Shown piece after piece: positions 51,151 to 60,120 of a DNA stretch of 64,000 nt. The first letter of the stretch is position 1. The number at the start of each line of letters is the position of its first letter. This DNA comes from SFWF01 sp045638145 (GTDB lineage: Bacteria; Bacillota; Clostridia; Oscillospirales; Acutalibacteraceae): positions 1 through 64,000 of the forward strand of contig JAZUAU010000015.1 of assembly GCA_045638145.1 (NCBI GenBank), written 5' to 3'. The notes under the pieces are model-generated. The model saw nothing but the letters and a program-made list of their open reading frames with translations. It was not told where the DNA came from and did no database searches. The position numbers and the translations under genes were made by a program.

Positions 51151-52494
51151 TTAATAAATTTTTGTCTCTTTTGACCATAAATTCCATCTTTTATATCCAA
51201 ATAAAGCAATAATATTGGGCAAAATCATAAAAGCAATTGAAAAGTCACTTAAATTCCAAACAAGTCTGCTATCAATTACCCCACCTATACAAGTTAAAAT
51301 AATCGATAAAACATAATAAATTAACATTCCTTTGCTTTTAAACAAGTACTCAAAATTCAGTCTTCCAAAATAATTCCAACTGATTATAGAGGTAAAACCA
51401 AACAGAAAGAGCGATATATTTAAAATTAAATTTCCCTCGCTCTTTCCAAATACACTTTGTAGTGAAAACAGCATTAAATTGTTCTCGTTCAAATTAGAAT
51501 AATCAGGTGAAATCCTTAAGTAGGTTAACATAACAAGTGCAGTTAGAGTTAAAATAACGAAGGTGTCAACAAACACCCCCATCATAGCAACAGTGCCCTG
51601 CTCGTGAGGATTATTTACCCTTGCAGCAGCGTGGGCATGTGGCGTCGAACCCATACCTGCCTCATTAGAAAACAAGCCTCTTTTCACTCCCTGACTAATA
51701 CAGATTTTTAGTGTAATTCCAACACCTCCGCCAAATGCAGCTTTCGGACTAAAGGCTGATATGAAAATATCTTTAAGTACACTTGGCAAACACCTTCCTC
51801 TTAAAATTAAAACTATAACGCAAGAAAAAATAAATATTACAGACATTGCAGGAACTAGTTTCTCAGTAACTTTCATAAGTCTATCTGCGCCACTCATATA
51901 TACAAAAGCACATAATGCTGCCAAAAGAACTGCTATAACAGCAGGATTAATATCATAGGATGAACTAAATGTTAAAGCAACTGCGTTAGACTGCACCATT
52001 GTGCCGGTAAAGGACAGGGAGACTACCGTAGCCAGTGCAAACAAAACTGACAATAATTTGCCAATTTTTCCTTTAAAAACTCCCAATATATAATAAACAG
52101 GTCCACCCTTTCTTTCTCCTTTATCGATAACTGCAAATTTTTGAGCAAGAAGAGCCTCAGAATAAACGGTTGCCATACCAAAAAACGCCACTATCCACAT
52201 CCAAAATACAGAACCTGCGCCACCAAGCAAAATAGCACTTGCAGCACCCACTATATTCCCCGTTCCAACCTGCGCCGCAACTGCAGTTGAAAGCGCACGA
52301 AAAGAACTGTTCCCGCTTTTAAATATACCACTAAAAGTACGTTTTAAACCCTCCTTAAAGCATCTGACCTGGACAAACCTATGTTTAAAAGTGAAATATA
52401 CTCCTGACACAATGAGGACAAAGCTAATTAAATAATCAATCAAATATGAATTAATATTTTCTAAAATCTTGCAGAATAAATCATAAAACTTCAT
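51151..52494 (-). CDS. Alanine/glycine:cation symporter (AGCS family)
   Basis: A sodium-coupled amino acid importer with about 11 membrane spans and roughly 447 residues. Family motifs include ALSTAVAAQVGTGNIVGAAS near residue 72, GGPVYYILG, and the C-terminal GLFSNEAGMGSTPHAHAAA. The likely start is the ATG at 52494; no good ribosome site is seen before it, and an intrinsic terminator lies only 14 bp upstream. It is transcribed in the same direction as the DUF4874/4832 array. Confidence 0.9.
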   Translation of the reverse strand: MKFYDLFCKILENINSYLIDYLISFVLIVSGVYFTFKHRFVQVRCFKEGLKRTFSGIFKSGNSSFRALSTAVAAQVGTGNIVGAASAILLGGAGSVFWMWIVAFFGMATVYSEALLAQKFAVIDKGERKGGPVYYILGVFKGKIGKLLSVLFALATVVSLSFTGTMVQSNAVALTFSSSYDINPAVIAVLLAALCAFVYMSGADRLMKVTEKLVPAMSVIFIFSCVIVLILRGRCLPSVLKDIFISAFSPKAAFGGGVGITLKICISQGVKRGLFSNEAGMGSTPHAHAAARVNNPHEQGTVAMMGVFVDTFVILTLTALVMLTYLRISPDYSNLNENNLMLFSLQSVFGKSEGNLILNISLFLFGFTSIISWNYFGRLNFEYLFKSKGMLIYYVLSIILTCIGGVIDSRLVWNLSDFSIAFMILPNIIALFGYKRWNLWSKETKIY

Positions 52495-52507
52495 ATTAAA
52501 GAGTATG

Positions 52508-52537
52508 AAAAAACTGCGACGCAAATGCATCGCAGTT
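52508..52537 (-). terminator. Terminator between the array and the symporter gene
   Basis: ACTGCGA - loop - TCGCAGT followed by TTTTTT on the minus strand. It is 80 bp past the end of array copy 1 and just before the symporter start, so it may also act as a leader attenuator. Confidence 0.65.
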
Positions 52538-52618
52538 ATATGACACAGTCCTTATAAGACTCTTTGAGTTAAAACTTTCCGCCGCAAAAAGAAATAAAAA
52601 CTATACATTTATCACCTT

Positions 52619-54562
52619 TTAATTTACGGTATAAAGAATATTGTACTTTTTTGCCTTGAAATTAACAGAATACGGGTCGTTAGCAAGGCGCGCATATTGA
52701 TTCATATCGTTTCTGAGATAAAAAGCGATGTAATATTTTTCTCCGTCATCCGGAACAGATACCTTTGCAGAAACTGTGTGTTCTAAAACCTCGGTACTCT
52801 TCCAATTCTCAGGATCGTGACTATACCATTTATCAGGTGAGCCTGCCTTAACCTCTGAAACAACTTTAAAGTTTTCGTCAAGAATAGCAAAACCTGATTC
52901 CAAATTAAAAGCTGCTGCAAAGCCAAAATTTTTAATAGATAAAGTAACAGTATTACCTTCAATTTTCACTCCCTCAGCTCTCAGTCTATAACCTAGATGA
53001 TCACGGATAAACTCATAAGGATTTCTCTTTACCTTGTTTCCATCTTCATCATAGAACCATGCGGGATCATAAATAATACCATAACTGTCAAGAATCTCAG
53101 GAGTTATCGTCTCATTGCTAATCCAATTTTGCATTACGCACTGTTTAATGACTTGATTTCCATTCTTACCAGTTTCGAAGGTTCCGTCCTCAATATAGCT
53201 ATTCCAATGACTCATCGTAGTAAATCTATGATGAGCACATTCTAGTATTATATCAATACCCTTTGGTTCTTTATTAGCGCCTGTGGTCCCGCCACGGTGG
53301 AACATTTCACCCGATTGAGGAGTATAGGCAGCGGTCTGACAAACATATTCCCACCAGTCATTTTTAATATGTACGCCACCCATATCATGCTCTTTACACT
53401 GACCGCGACCGGTAATGTCAAAGTTATGATTATATTGATAACAACCCGAATTCCAACCTAGATTCTCGGTCTCTCCAAACATGCCGTCGTTATTGTAACC
53501 AATGAGATGAGCATATTTATAATCAGGATCATTTTTGAGCAAGTCTAATTTATATTTTGCCAAACGAACCGAATAAGTAATTCCCATCGGGACGCAAATC
53601 TTTTCAACGATTGCCTTCATTATCTTATCATAATTTACTACTGGATATTGATAAGAATAGGCCATCTCACCGCCCGAGCCGATAAAACCGCTGGACATTT
53701 TATGAATAATATCCTTATTTTTAATAAGGAAAGGAGCTAACTGATCAATATGTGCAAGCATATTCTCTTCTGTCGCCCCTTTTTCAAGATGCTTCTGTCT
53801 ATTTGCCTCACTAACCTGCCAATTAAGCTGAATTCCGTGATAACCGAGACGGAAAAGCACCTTACAATTCTTCGTACGAAGCTTATTAAAAAGCAAATCG
53901 TATGCTTCAAAAACACCTTCCGGCAGCGTTTTTACGGGACCTAAATCGACAAGACAGCTTTGAAGGAGCACTAATTTACTTCTATAATCCGTTTTACTGC
54001 TGTAGTTAATATAAATCCTATCAACAAGATAATCGATTATCTCCTGTTTTGATTCTGTATCAAGATTACAATAGAAAAGTCTTACGTCATGCTTACATTT
54101 CGAGTTTGAATTATAGCTTACGGTTCCATTAGCATTTCTTGTAATCAAATCGCAAGTGTCGGTTGTTTTTGATGAATTATTTGGATCGGGATGCTTTTGA
54201 ATTATCTGAAAACTAATGGTGGTTCTGAATCCGCGGTCAGGATTGTCGTATAATAATCTGTCATTGCTTCTTCCCGAAATTGCTCCATTCACGGAAAGAG
54301 ATGGTGGTAAATAATCTCCCCCCGAGAGTGGTTGGTATTTTAAGCTGACATTAAAATCTTTTATAATATCTGTATTTGCGATATGATTTTTGGAAGAAGC
54401 TTCGTCCGATGTCGTTGAATCAGAGTTGTCGGAATCGATAAGTGAAGAAGCATTGTCGGTTGTTTGATTTTTGGCGTTATCATTTGAACATCCAATAAAC
54501 ATAACCGAGAAAACAAGGCAGAAAGAGATGACCAAACTTACAATCTTTATATGCTTTTTCAT
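52619..54562 (-). CDS. DUF4874/DUF4832 lipoprotein, array copy 1
   Basis: A 647-residue lipoprotein: residues 1-24 form a signal peptide with lipobox MFIG-C25, followed by a 60-residue Ser/Asp/Asn-rich linker. The N-terminal barrel-like half begins at YDNPDRGFRTT, and contains LFRLGYHGIQLNW, SSGFIGSGGEMAY, GYNNDGMFGETENLGW and TPQSGEMFHRGG. The C-terminal DUF4832 part starts with RDHLGYRL and ends in KYNILYTVN. Two Cys-containing insertions are present (TCDL...SKC and SGCYQ...GQC). Function is unknown; the architecture suggests a surface glycosidase-like protein. ATG at 54562 with AGGAGGT; the frame is open 22 codons further but without a ribosome site. It is the last array gene. Confidence 0.85.
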   Translation of the reverse strand: MKKHIKIVSLVISFCLVFSVMFIGCSNDNAKNQTTDNASSLIDSDNSDSTTSDEASSKNHIANTDIIKDFNVSLKYQPLSGGDYLPPSLSVNGAISGRSNDRLLYDNPDRGFRTTISFQIIQKHPDPNNSSKTTDTCDLITRNANGTVSYNSNSKCKHDVRLFYCNLDTESKQEIIDYLVDRIYINYSSKTDYRSKLVLLQSCLVDLGPVKTLPEGVFEAYDLLFNKLRTKNCKVLFRLGYHGIQLNWQVSEANRQKHLEKGATEENMLAHIDQLAPFLIKNKDIIHKMSSGFIGSGGEMAYSYQYPVVNYDKIMKAIVEKICVPMGITYSVRLAKYKLDLLKNDPDYKYAHLIGYNNDGMFGETENLGWNSGCYQYNHNFDITGRGQCKEHDMGGVHIKNDWWEYVCQTAAYTPQSGEMFHRGGTTGANKEPKGIDIILECAHHRFTTMSHWNSYIEDGTFETGKNGNQVIKQCVMQNWISNETITPEILDSYGIIYDPAWFYDEDGNKVKRNPYEFIRDHLGYRLRAEGVKIEGNTVTLSIKNFGFAAAFNLESGFAILDENFKVVSEVKAGSPDKWYSHDPENWKSTEVLEHTVSAKVSVPDDGEKYYIAFYLRNDMNQYARLANDPYSVNFKAKKYNILYTVN

Positions 54563-54647
54563 ATTAAACCTCCTAATAGAATATTTATAAATATAACACA
54601 GTATGCATGAAATATAAATATCAAACAACGAGACATCTTTATATGCT

Positions 54648-54680
54648 TAAAAAATCTACGCCCTCTTTTGGGCAGAGATT
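54648..54680 (-). terminator. Terminator after array copy 2
   Basis: Minus strand AAATCT and GCCC pair with GGGC and AGATTT around an AAAAGA loop, followed by TTTTTT. It separates copy 2 from copy 1. Confidence 0.7.
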
Positions 54681-54686
54681 TATAAA

Positions 54687-56459
54687 TTAGTTTATTGTAT
54701 GAAGAATATTATAGCCTGCTCCCACGAAAGGAATAGATTCAGGTGAATTTGAAAGTCGTGCATACTGATTCATGCGGTTTCTTAGATAAAATGCAATATA
54801 ATACCTTTTGCCGTCAGTAGGAATATCAAGCTTTGCTGATACGGAATGAGTAATAATAGATGCCTGAACAGATTTGAATTGACGTTTTGTATAGTAATCA
54901 GCGGGAACACTTATCCACTCATCCGGTGTACCTGCCTCAACTTCTGAAACAACATTATAGTTTTCATCAAGTACAGCAAAACCGCTCTTTAAGCAGAAAG
55001 GAGCTGCAAAGCCAAAGTTCTTAAAGGTAAGGGTTACCTTGTTGTCGTTAATCTCAAGATCTTGTGCCTGAAGTTTATATCCAAGGTGGTCACGGATGAA
55101 CTCGTAAGGATTACGCCTTACTCTATCACCGTTTTCCTTCTTGAACCAGGAGGGATCGAAGGGAATCCTTTCTTCGTTCAGCCAACCCGGAATCACTGTT
55201 TCGAAATCAATCCAGTCCTGTACGGGTGAATATGCAGCAACATATCTTCCCTCTGAATCAAGCTCTTTCTTAGCATAGCCACATTCGATATAGCTATTCC
55301 ACTGGCTCATAGTGTTAAATCTGTGATGAGCAACCTGTTTTATAAGGTGGAAGCCAGACGGAACTCTACCCGTACCTGACGTACCACCAAAATGAAACAT
55401 TTCTCCCGACTGAGGCGTGTAAGCTCCTGTTTCGGTTACATATTCCCACATATTGTTAGGCCTGTGCTCGCCTTCGTTATCCGACTCAAAGCAACGTCCG
55501 TCGTTGGGTTCTGTTTCAAAATTGTGATTGACCTGATAGCATCCTGACTGCCAACCATAGTTTTCACTTTCTCCAAACATAGCGTCATTATTGTGACCGA
55601 TTATTTTTGCATATTTATAATTAGGGTCGCGCTTCAGCAGATTCTGCTTATATTCGGGCATACGAACAGTATAGTAAAGTCCGTTAGGTACGCAAATTTC
55701 CTCGACGATCGTTTTAATAACAGTATCATAATTTACAACGGGATACTGATAAGAATATGCCTGCTCTCCTCCAGATCCGATAAAACCCGAGGACAGCTTA
55801 TGTACAACATCAATATTCTTTGTAATAACTGATGCAAGCCGCTTTGCATGAGCAATCATTACCTCTTCGGAAGCTCCTGCTTTTTCGTGCATAGCCTTCC
55901 ATTCTTCCTTCATCTCCCAATTATACTGAATTCCGTGGTATCCGTGACGGAAAAGGACACGAATATCGTGCTTGCGACACTTCTCAAAGTACATTTCAAG
56001 GATTTCAATAATATAATCGGGAAGTTTTTCGTCCTTATTGCAGCCTGAAAAGCACGCCTGAAGAAGCATAAGCTTAGGTGCGTAGTCGGTCTTAGCATGG
56101 TTAAGATAAATACGTTCGAACATATAATCAAGTACCTTTTCGTTGGTATCCATGTCAAGATTTCCGAAAAGATGTCTTACATCATGCTTGCCGTGACATT
56201 TTGAATTTACATTATATCTGACCGTACCGTCGGTGTCACGAATAATGAGGTCGCAATAAGGACATGGCTTTGCCGGATCCTCCGGGTCAGGATGAAACGG
56301 TCGGATAATAAGTGCCATTGTTGTACGGTATCCGCGGTCTGGGTTATTGTAAAGTAAAATATCCCCTGTTCTTCCTGCCATACCGCCGACAAGTCCCAGA
56401 TGATGCGGCCTTTCCTCACCGGCATAAAGCGGTTTGTACTCTATTTTCTTAAACGACAT
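54687..56459 (-). CDS. DUF4874/DUF4832 protein without signal peptide, array copy 2
   Basis: A 590-residue protein starting MSFKKIEYKPLYAGEERP, with no signal peptide, so probably cytoplasmic. The paralogue motifs are NPDRGYRTT, LFRHGYHGIQYNW, SSGFIGSGGEQAY, GHNNDAMFGESENYGW, TPQSGEMFHFGG and AHHRFNTMSQW. Its first Cys insertion has a CxxC (CPYCDL) plus KCHGKHD, the second SGCYQ...RCFESD. It is closest to copy 6, which has the same unusual N terminus. Ribosome site AGAGGTG. Copy 3 is 73 bp upstream and a terminator follows. Confidence 0.84.
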   Translation of the reverse strand: MSFKKIEYKPLYAGEERPHHLGLVGGMAGRTGDILLYNNPDRGYRTTMALIIRPFHPDPEDPAKPCPYCDLIIRDTDGTVRYNVNSKCHGKHDVRHLFGNLDMDTNEKVLDYMFERIYLNHAKTDYAPKLMLLQACFSGCNKDEKLPDYIIEILEMYFEKCRKHDIRVLFRHGYHGIQYNWEMKEEWKAMHEKAGASEEVMIAHAKRLASVITKNIDVVHKLSSGFIGSGGEQAYSYQYPVVNYDTVIKTIVEEICVPNGLYYTVRMPEYKQNLLKRDPNYKYAKIIGHNNDAMFGESENYGWQSGCYQVNHNFETEPNDGRCFESDNEGEHRPNNMWEYVTETGAYTPQSGEMFHFGGTSGTGRVPSGFHLIKQVAHHRFNTMSQWNSYIECGYAKKELDSEGRYVAAYSPVQDWIDFETVIPGWLNEERIPFDPSWFKKENGDRVRRNPYEFIRDHLGYKLQAQDLEINDNKVTLTFKNFGFAAPFCLKSGFAVLDENYNVVSEVEAGTPDEWISVPADYYTKRQFKSVQASIITHSVSAKLDIPTDGKRYYIAFYLRNRMNQYARLSNSPESIPFVGAGYNILHTIN

Positions 56460-56532
56460 ATAAAAACACCTCTTGTGTCTAAATTAAAGACAAGCGAATA
56501 TTTATTTTTTATTCTATAGCCTTTTTACATTA

Positions 56533-58212
56533 CTAAATTTCTATTGTGTGAAGGATACTAAATCCGTCACCTTCGAACGGGATAGATTCAGAATTATTGC
56601 TGAGGGCAGCATAGTCATTCATTGTGTTTTTAAGATAGAATGCTATGTAGTATCTACCGGATTCTTCAGGAAGATCAAGCTCGGCTGAGATATTGTGGGT
56701 AAGCACTGAATTTTGAGCGCTACTATTCTTTTCCTCATTGTAATAATCGGTAGGCAAATTATACCATTTTTCGGGCTCGCCTGCTTTAACAGTAGAAACA
56801 ACATTATATTTACTATCAAGCACTGCAAATCCGCTCTCTAAAAAGAAAGCAGCTGCAAAACCGTAATTTTTGAATGTAAGGTCTACCTTGAGTTTTCCAA
56901 GTCTGCCGAGCTCTCCAGAAAGATTTGACTTTTCGGCTACAATTTTATAACCGAGATGATCGCGAATAAACTCATAAGGATTGCGACCTATTCTTTCACC
57001 CTTGTCATCTAAAAACCAATTAGGATCATAGAGAATACCGTTTTGCTCGAGTATCTCGGGAGTAATTGTCTCCTTTTCAATCCAATGTGTCATGACATTT
57101 CTATCCGCGGTATCATAACCCGGTCTCCTCTCACCGAGGGTATGCCATTGACTGAGTGTTGTAAATCGATGATGAGCCATTTGTTTTATGACCTCAAGTC
57201 CTGTTGGCATACGGTCAGGTACCATTGCGCTATTTACAAACATCTCACCGGATTGTGAAGTATCTGCGGCATCCTCAATAATATACTGCCATCCACCATT
57301 AGGATTTTTATATTGCAGTCCACCGGAATGCATTCCGTATTTTGTCTGCTCTCCAAATGTAGCATCATTGTTGTGTCCGATTAGATACTCATATTCATAG
57401 TTCGGGTATTCCTTCAAGAAATTTTGCTTATATTCAGGCAAACGAACCGAGAACTGAAGCCCTGCGGGAACACAGATTTCTTCAATAATTGCTTTAATGA
57501 TGGTGTTGAAATTAACAGAGGGGTATTGGAATGAATCTACCATCTCACCGTTGCCAATAAAGCCTGAGGACATTTTATGGATAACATCAGCATTCTTCTT
57601 GATAAAAGGACCAAGCTGTTTAATGTGCTTCAGCATTGTTTCTTCATCAGCGCAATACTTCTCGCACTCTTTTTTGTATTCCTCGTCATAACGCCAGTTA
57701 CCGTGACCTGCACCGTTATAAGCGCATCTAAAAAGCACCTTTATTTTTCTGATTCTGCAGTAATCAAAAATCATCTGCAAAATCTCCAGCGCTCTATCGG
57801 GTATTGCATCCATCTTGCCATACTCGGTAAAGCCGATATAAAGAATAACGAGTTTAGGAAAATAGTCCGAACTCTTAAAATACATTCCGAAAGAATTTTC
57901 TATTGTCTTTTTAATCTGCTCGTTGGAATCATCCTCAAAAAATGCACGCACATCAGCATTCGGATGTTCCGATCTTTTTCTGTAAATAGGAACAACACAC
58001 TCTGTACGATATCCCCTGTCAGGATTGGGATAAAGCCACATATCATTTGCTTTGCCACCCATAAGAGGCGAATACTCAGCAGAAATGTTTATTGACTCGG
58101 TAGGATACGCGACTGCACCTGCTTTTCCACCTTTATCACATCCGACAATACCAAGCGAAAAGGCGATAGTAAGGCAGAGAAGAATTGCCGTAAAGCGAAA
58201 TACAATTTTCAT
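56533..58212 (-). CDS. DUF4874/DUF4832 lipoprotein, array copy 3
   Basis: A 559-residue lipoprotein with signal peptide and lipobox GIVG-C25. It lacks both Cys insertions of copies 1, 2, 4 and 6: after NPDRGYRTECVV it goes directly to RKRSEHPNADVRAFFE, and HSGGLQYKNPNGGW replaces the second insertion. The core is kept: LFRCAYNGAGHGNW, SSGFIGNGEMVD, GHNNDATFGEQ, SQSGEMFVN, AHHRFTTLSQWH. Ribosome site AGGAGGG. It lies between copies 4 and 2. Confidence 0.84.
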   Translation of the reverse strand: MKIVFRFTAILLCLTIAFSLGIVGCDKGGKAGAVAYPTESINISAEYSPLMGGKANDMWLYPNPDRGYRTECVVPIYRKRSEHPNADVRAFFEDDSNEQIKKTIENSFGMYFKSSDYFPKLVILYIGFTEYGKMDAIPDRALEILQMIFDYCRIRKIKVLFRCAYNGAGHGNWRYDEEYKKECEKYCADEETMLKHIKQLGPFIKKNADVIHKMSSGFIGNGEMVDSFQYPSVNFNTIIKAIIEEICVPAGLQFSVRLPEYKQNFLKEYPNYEYEYLIGHNNDATFGEQTKYGMHSGGLQYKNPNGGWQYIIEDAADTSQSGEMFVNSAMVPDRMPTGLEVIKQMAHHRFTTLSQWHTLGERRPGYDTADRNVMTHWIEKETITPEILEQNGILYDPNWFLDDKGERIGRNPYEFIRDHLGYKIVAEKSNLSGELGRLGKLKVDLTFKNYGFAAAFFLESGFAVLDSKYNVVSTVKAGEPEKWYNLPTDYYNEEKNSSAQNSVLTHNISAELDLPEESGRYYIAFYLKNTMNDYAALSNNSESIPFEGDGFSILHTIEI

Positions 58213-58300
58213 AAAATACCCTCCTTCAGTTTTATCTTATGTTGATAATTTTTACTGTGTAAAATTTGTGCCGGTTAACGATTCAATAGGTTTTATGTTA

Positions 58301-60109
58301 TTAATACTCAACTGTATGAAGAATATTATATCCGTCGCCTACGAAAGCAACCGAATCAGGATCATTTGAAAGGTGTGCAAAATCATCTGTTATACTCTTA
58401 AGATAGAATGCAATATGATATTTGCCACTCTCTGACGGAAGCTTAATATTTGCAGAAACGGTATGCTCCAAAACCTCATTATCACGATGATTATACGGAT
58501 CGTGACTATACCACTTTTCGGGCTCTCCTGCTTCTACTGTTGAAACAACATTATAATCCTCATCGAGAATCGCAAATCCCGATTTCATATTGAAGGCGGC
58601 GGCAAAACCGTAATTAAATAGCTTAAGGTCAATATTTATTGCACCGTCTGCTACAAAGTTATCGGTAATGGTTGCTTTGGTAATAGTAACCTTATAACCA
58701 AGGTGGTCGCGAATAAATTCATAAGGGTTTCTGTCAATCTGATTACCATTTATGTCAATAAACCAATTAGGATCGAAAACAATTAATTCATTATCAAGAA
58801 TTTCGGGGGTGATGTCCTCATTTTTAATCCAACCGTCAATTACGCTTCCCTTACCTGCGTTTCCTTTTTCAAGGAAGCAATGCCACTGGCTAAAAGATGT
58901 ATATCTGTGATGAGCAAGCTCGAGAATTACCTCCATTCCGGTAGGAACTCTATTTGTACTAATATGATTAGAGTTTACATACATTTCACCGGATTGCGGT
59001 GTAAAAGCTGCGTGTTCATACAAATATTCCCAATAACTGTTAGCAACATGGTCTATTCCGTTTGTACACTTAGTCTTGCCTGCGGTATTGTTATGGTTTA
59101 TCTGGAAACAAGCAGAATTCCATCCTCCATTAGTCTGCTCTCCGAAAATAGCGTCGTTGTTGTTTCCTATAAGATGCAGATACTCATAATCTGGCTCAGC
59201 GGTTTCAAGTCTTAACTTAAAGGAAGGCATACGAACGGTATAGTAAAGGTTGTTAGGCACACACCAGGTTTCAAGTACCTTTTTGATAAGAGCATTGGTG
59301 TCAATAGGCGGCCACTGCCAGTTTTCAGTAAATTCACCGTTTCCGATAAAGCCTGAGGAGAACTTATGTATAACATCTAAATTCTTTGCAAAGAGAGGTG
59401 CTAACTGATCGATATGTCGGAACATTGTTTCCTGGTCGGCACATTCCTTTGCAAGTTGTTCTTTGTAAGCTTCATTGACCTTCCAGTTGAGCCAGGGCGA
59501 ACCATATGAATGTCTCCAAAGCATCTTTGCACCCTGCTTTCTGTAACGATTAAAAAGCAACTGCAAAACTTCAAGGCATCTATCGGGTAAATCGCCCTTG
59601 TTATAGTCATTAAAACTGACAAATACAAGGCCAAGCTTACTTTGGCACTCCGCATTTGTCGGAAAATATATCTGGAAAAGATATTCAATAGTCTTGTTGA
59701 TCTCTTCATCACTTAAATTAGCGTAAACATATCTTACATCATGCTTACCACTGCACTTTGATGAATAATTATAATAAACTCTTCCGTCGCTTCCCCATTT
59801 TATCAGATCGCAATGGTCGTTATACTGACCGGAATTTTCGGGATCAGGATGTTTATCAAAAATCGTAAAAACCATTTCTGTTCTGAATCCACGATCAGGA
59901 TTGTTATAAAGAAGCTTTTCATCCCCTGCCATTAAGGGATCATAAGTAAAATCAATTGTAGACAGAGAGGTATCGACAACAACCTCCTGCGAGGAGGTTT
60001 CCTCTACAGAACTTGCTTCGGGGGCAGTATTTTTAGGGGTACAAGCTGTTGCAAGAAGCGAAATGCAAAGACAAACGCATAGCACTAATAAAAGTAATCT
60101 AGTCTTCAT
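58301..60109 (-). CDS. DUF4874/DUF4832 lipoprotein, array copy 4
   Basis: A 602-residue lipoprotein with lipobox ATA-C23 and a Ser/Glu/Val-rich linker. Both insertions are present, with a single Cys before DL (DHCDL) and KCSGKHD, and SACFQ...TKC. The core reads NPDRGFRTEMVF, LWRHSYGSPWLNW, SSGFIGNGEFTE, GNNNDAIFGEQ, TPQSGEMYVNS, AHHRYTSFSQWH. It starts at ATG with AAGGAG, 11 bp after the stop of copy 5, so the two are one transcript. Confidence 0.84.
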   Translation of the reverse strand: MKTRLLLLVLCVCLCISLLATACTPKNTAPEASSVEETSSQEVVVDTSLSTIDFTYDPLMAGDEKLLYNNPDRGFRTEMVFTIFDKHPDPENSGQYNDHCDLIKWGSDGRVYYNYSSKCSGKHDVRYVYANLSDEEINKTIEYLFQIYFPTNAECQSKLGLVFVSFNDYNKGDLPDRCLEVLQLLFNRYRKQGAKMLWRHSYGSPWLNWKVNEAYKEQLAKECADQETMFRHIDQLAPLFAKNLDVIHKFSSGFIGNGEFTENWQWPPIDTNALIKKVLETWCVPNNLYYTVRMPSFKLRLETAEPDYEYLHLIGNNNDAIFGEQTNGGWNSACFQINHNNTAGKTKCTNGIDHVANSYWEYLYEHAAFTPQSGEMYVNSNHISTNRVPTGMEVILELAHHRYTSFSQWHCFLEKGNAGKGSVIDGWIKNEDITPEILDNELIVFDPNWFIDINGNQIDRNPYEFIRDHLGYKVTITKATITDNFVADGAINIDLKLFNYGFAAAFNMKSGFAILDEDYNVVSTVEAGEPEKWYSHDPYNHRDNEVLEHTVSANIKLPSESGKYHIAFYLKSITDDFAHLSNDPDSVAFVGDGYNILHTVEY

Positions 60110-60120
60110 ATTTTTTCTCC

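Noticed and set aside
57577..58095. 172-codon open frame on the plus strand
   Set aside because: Antisense shadow within array copy 3.
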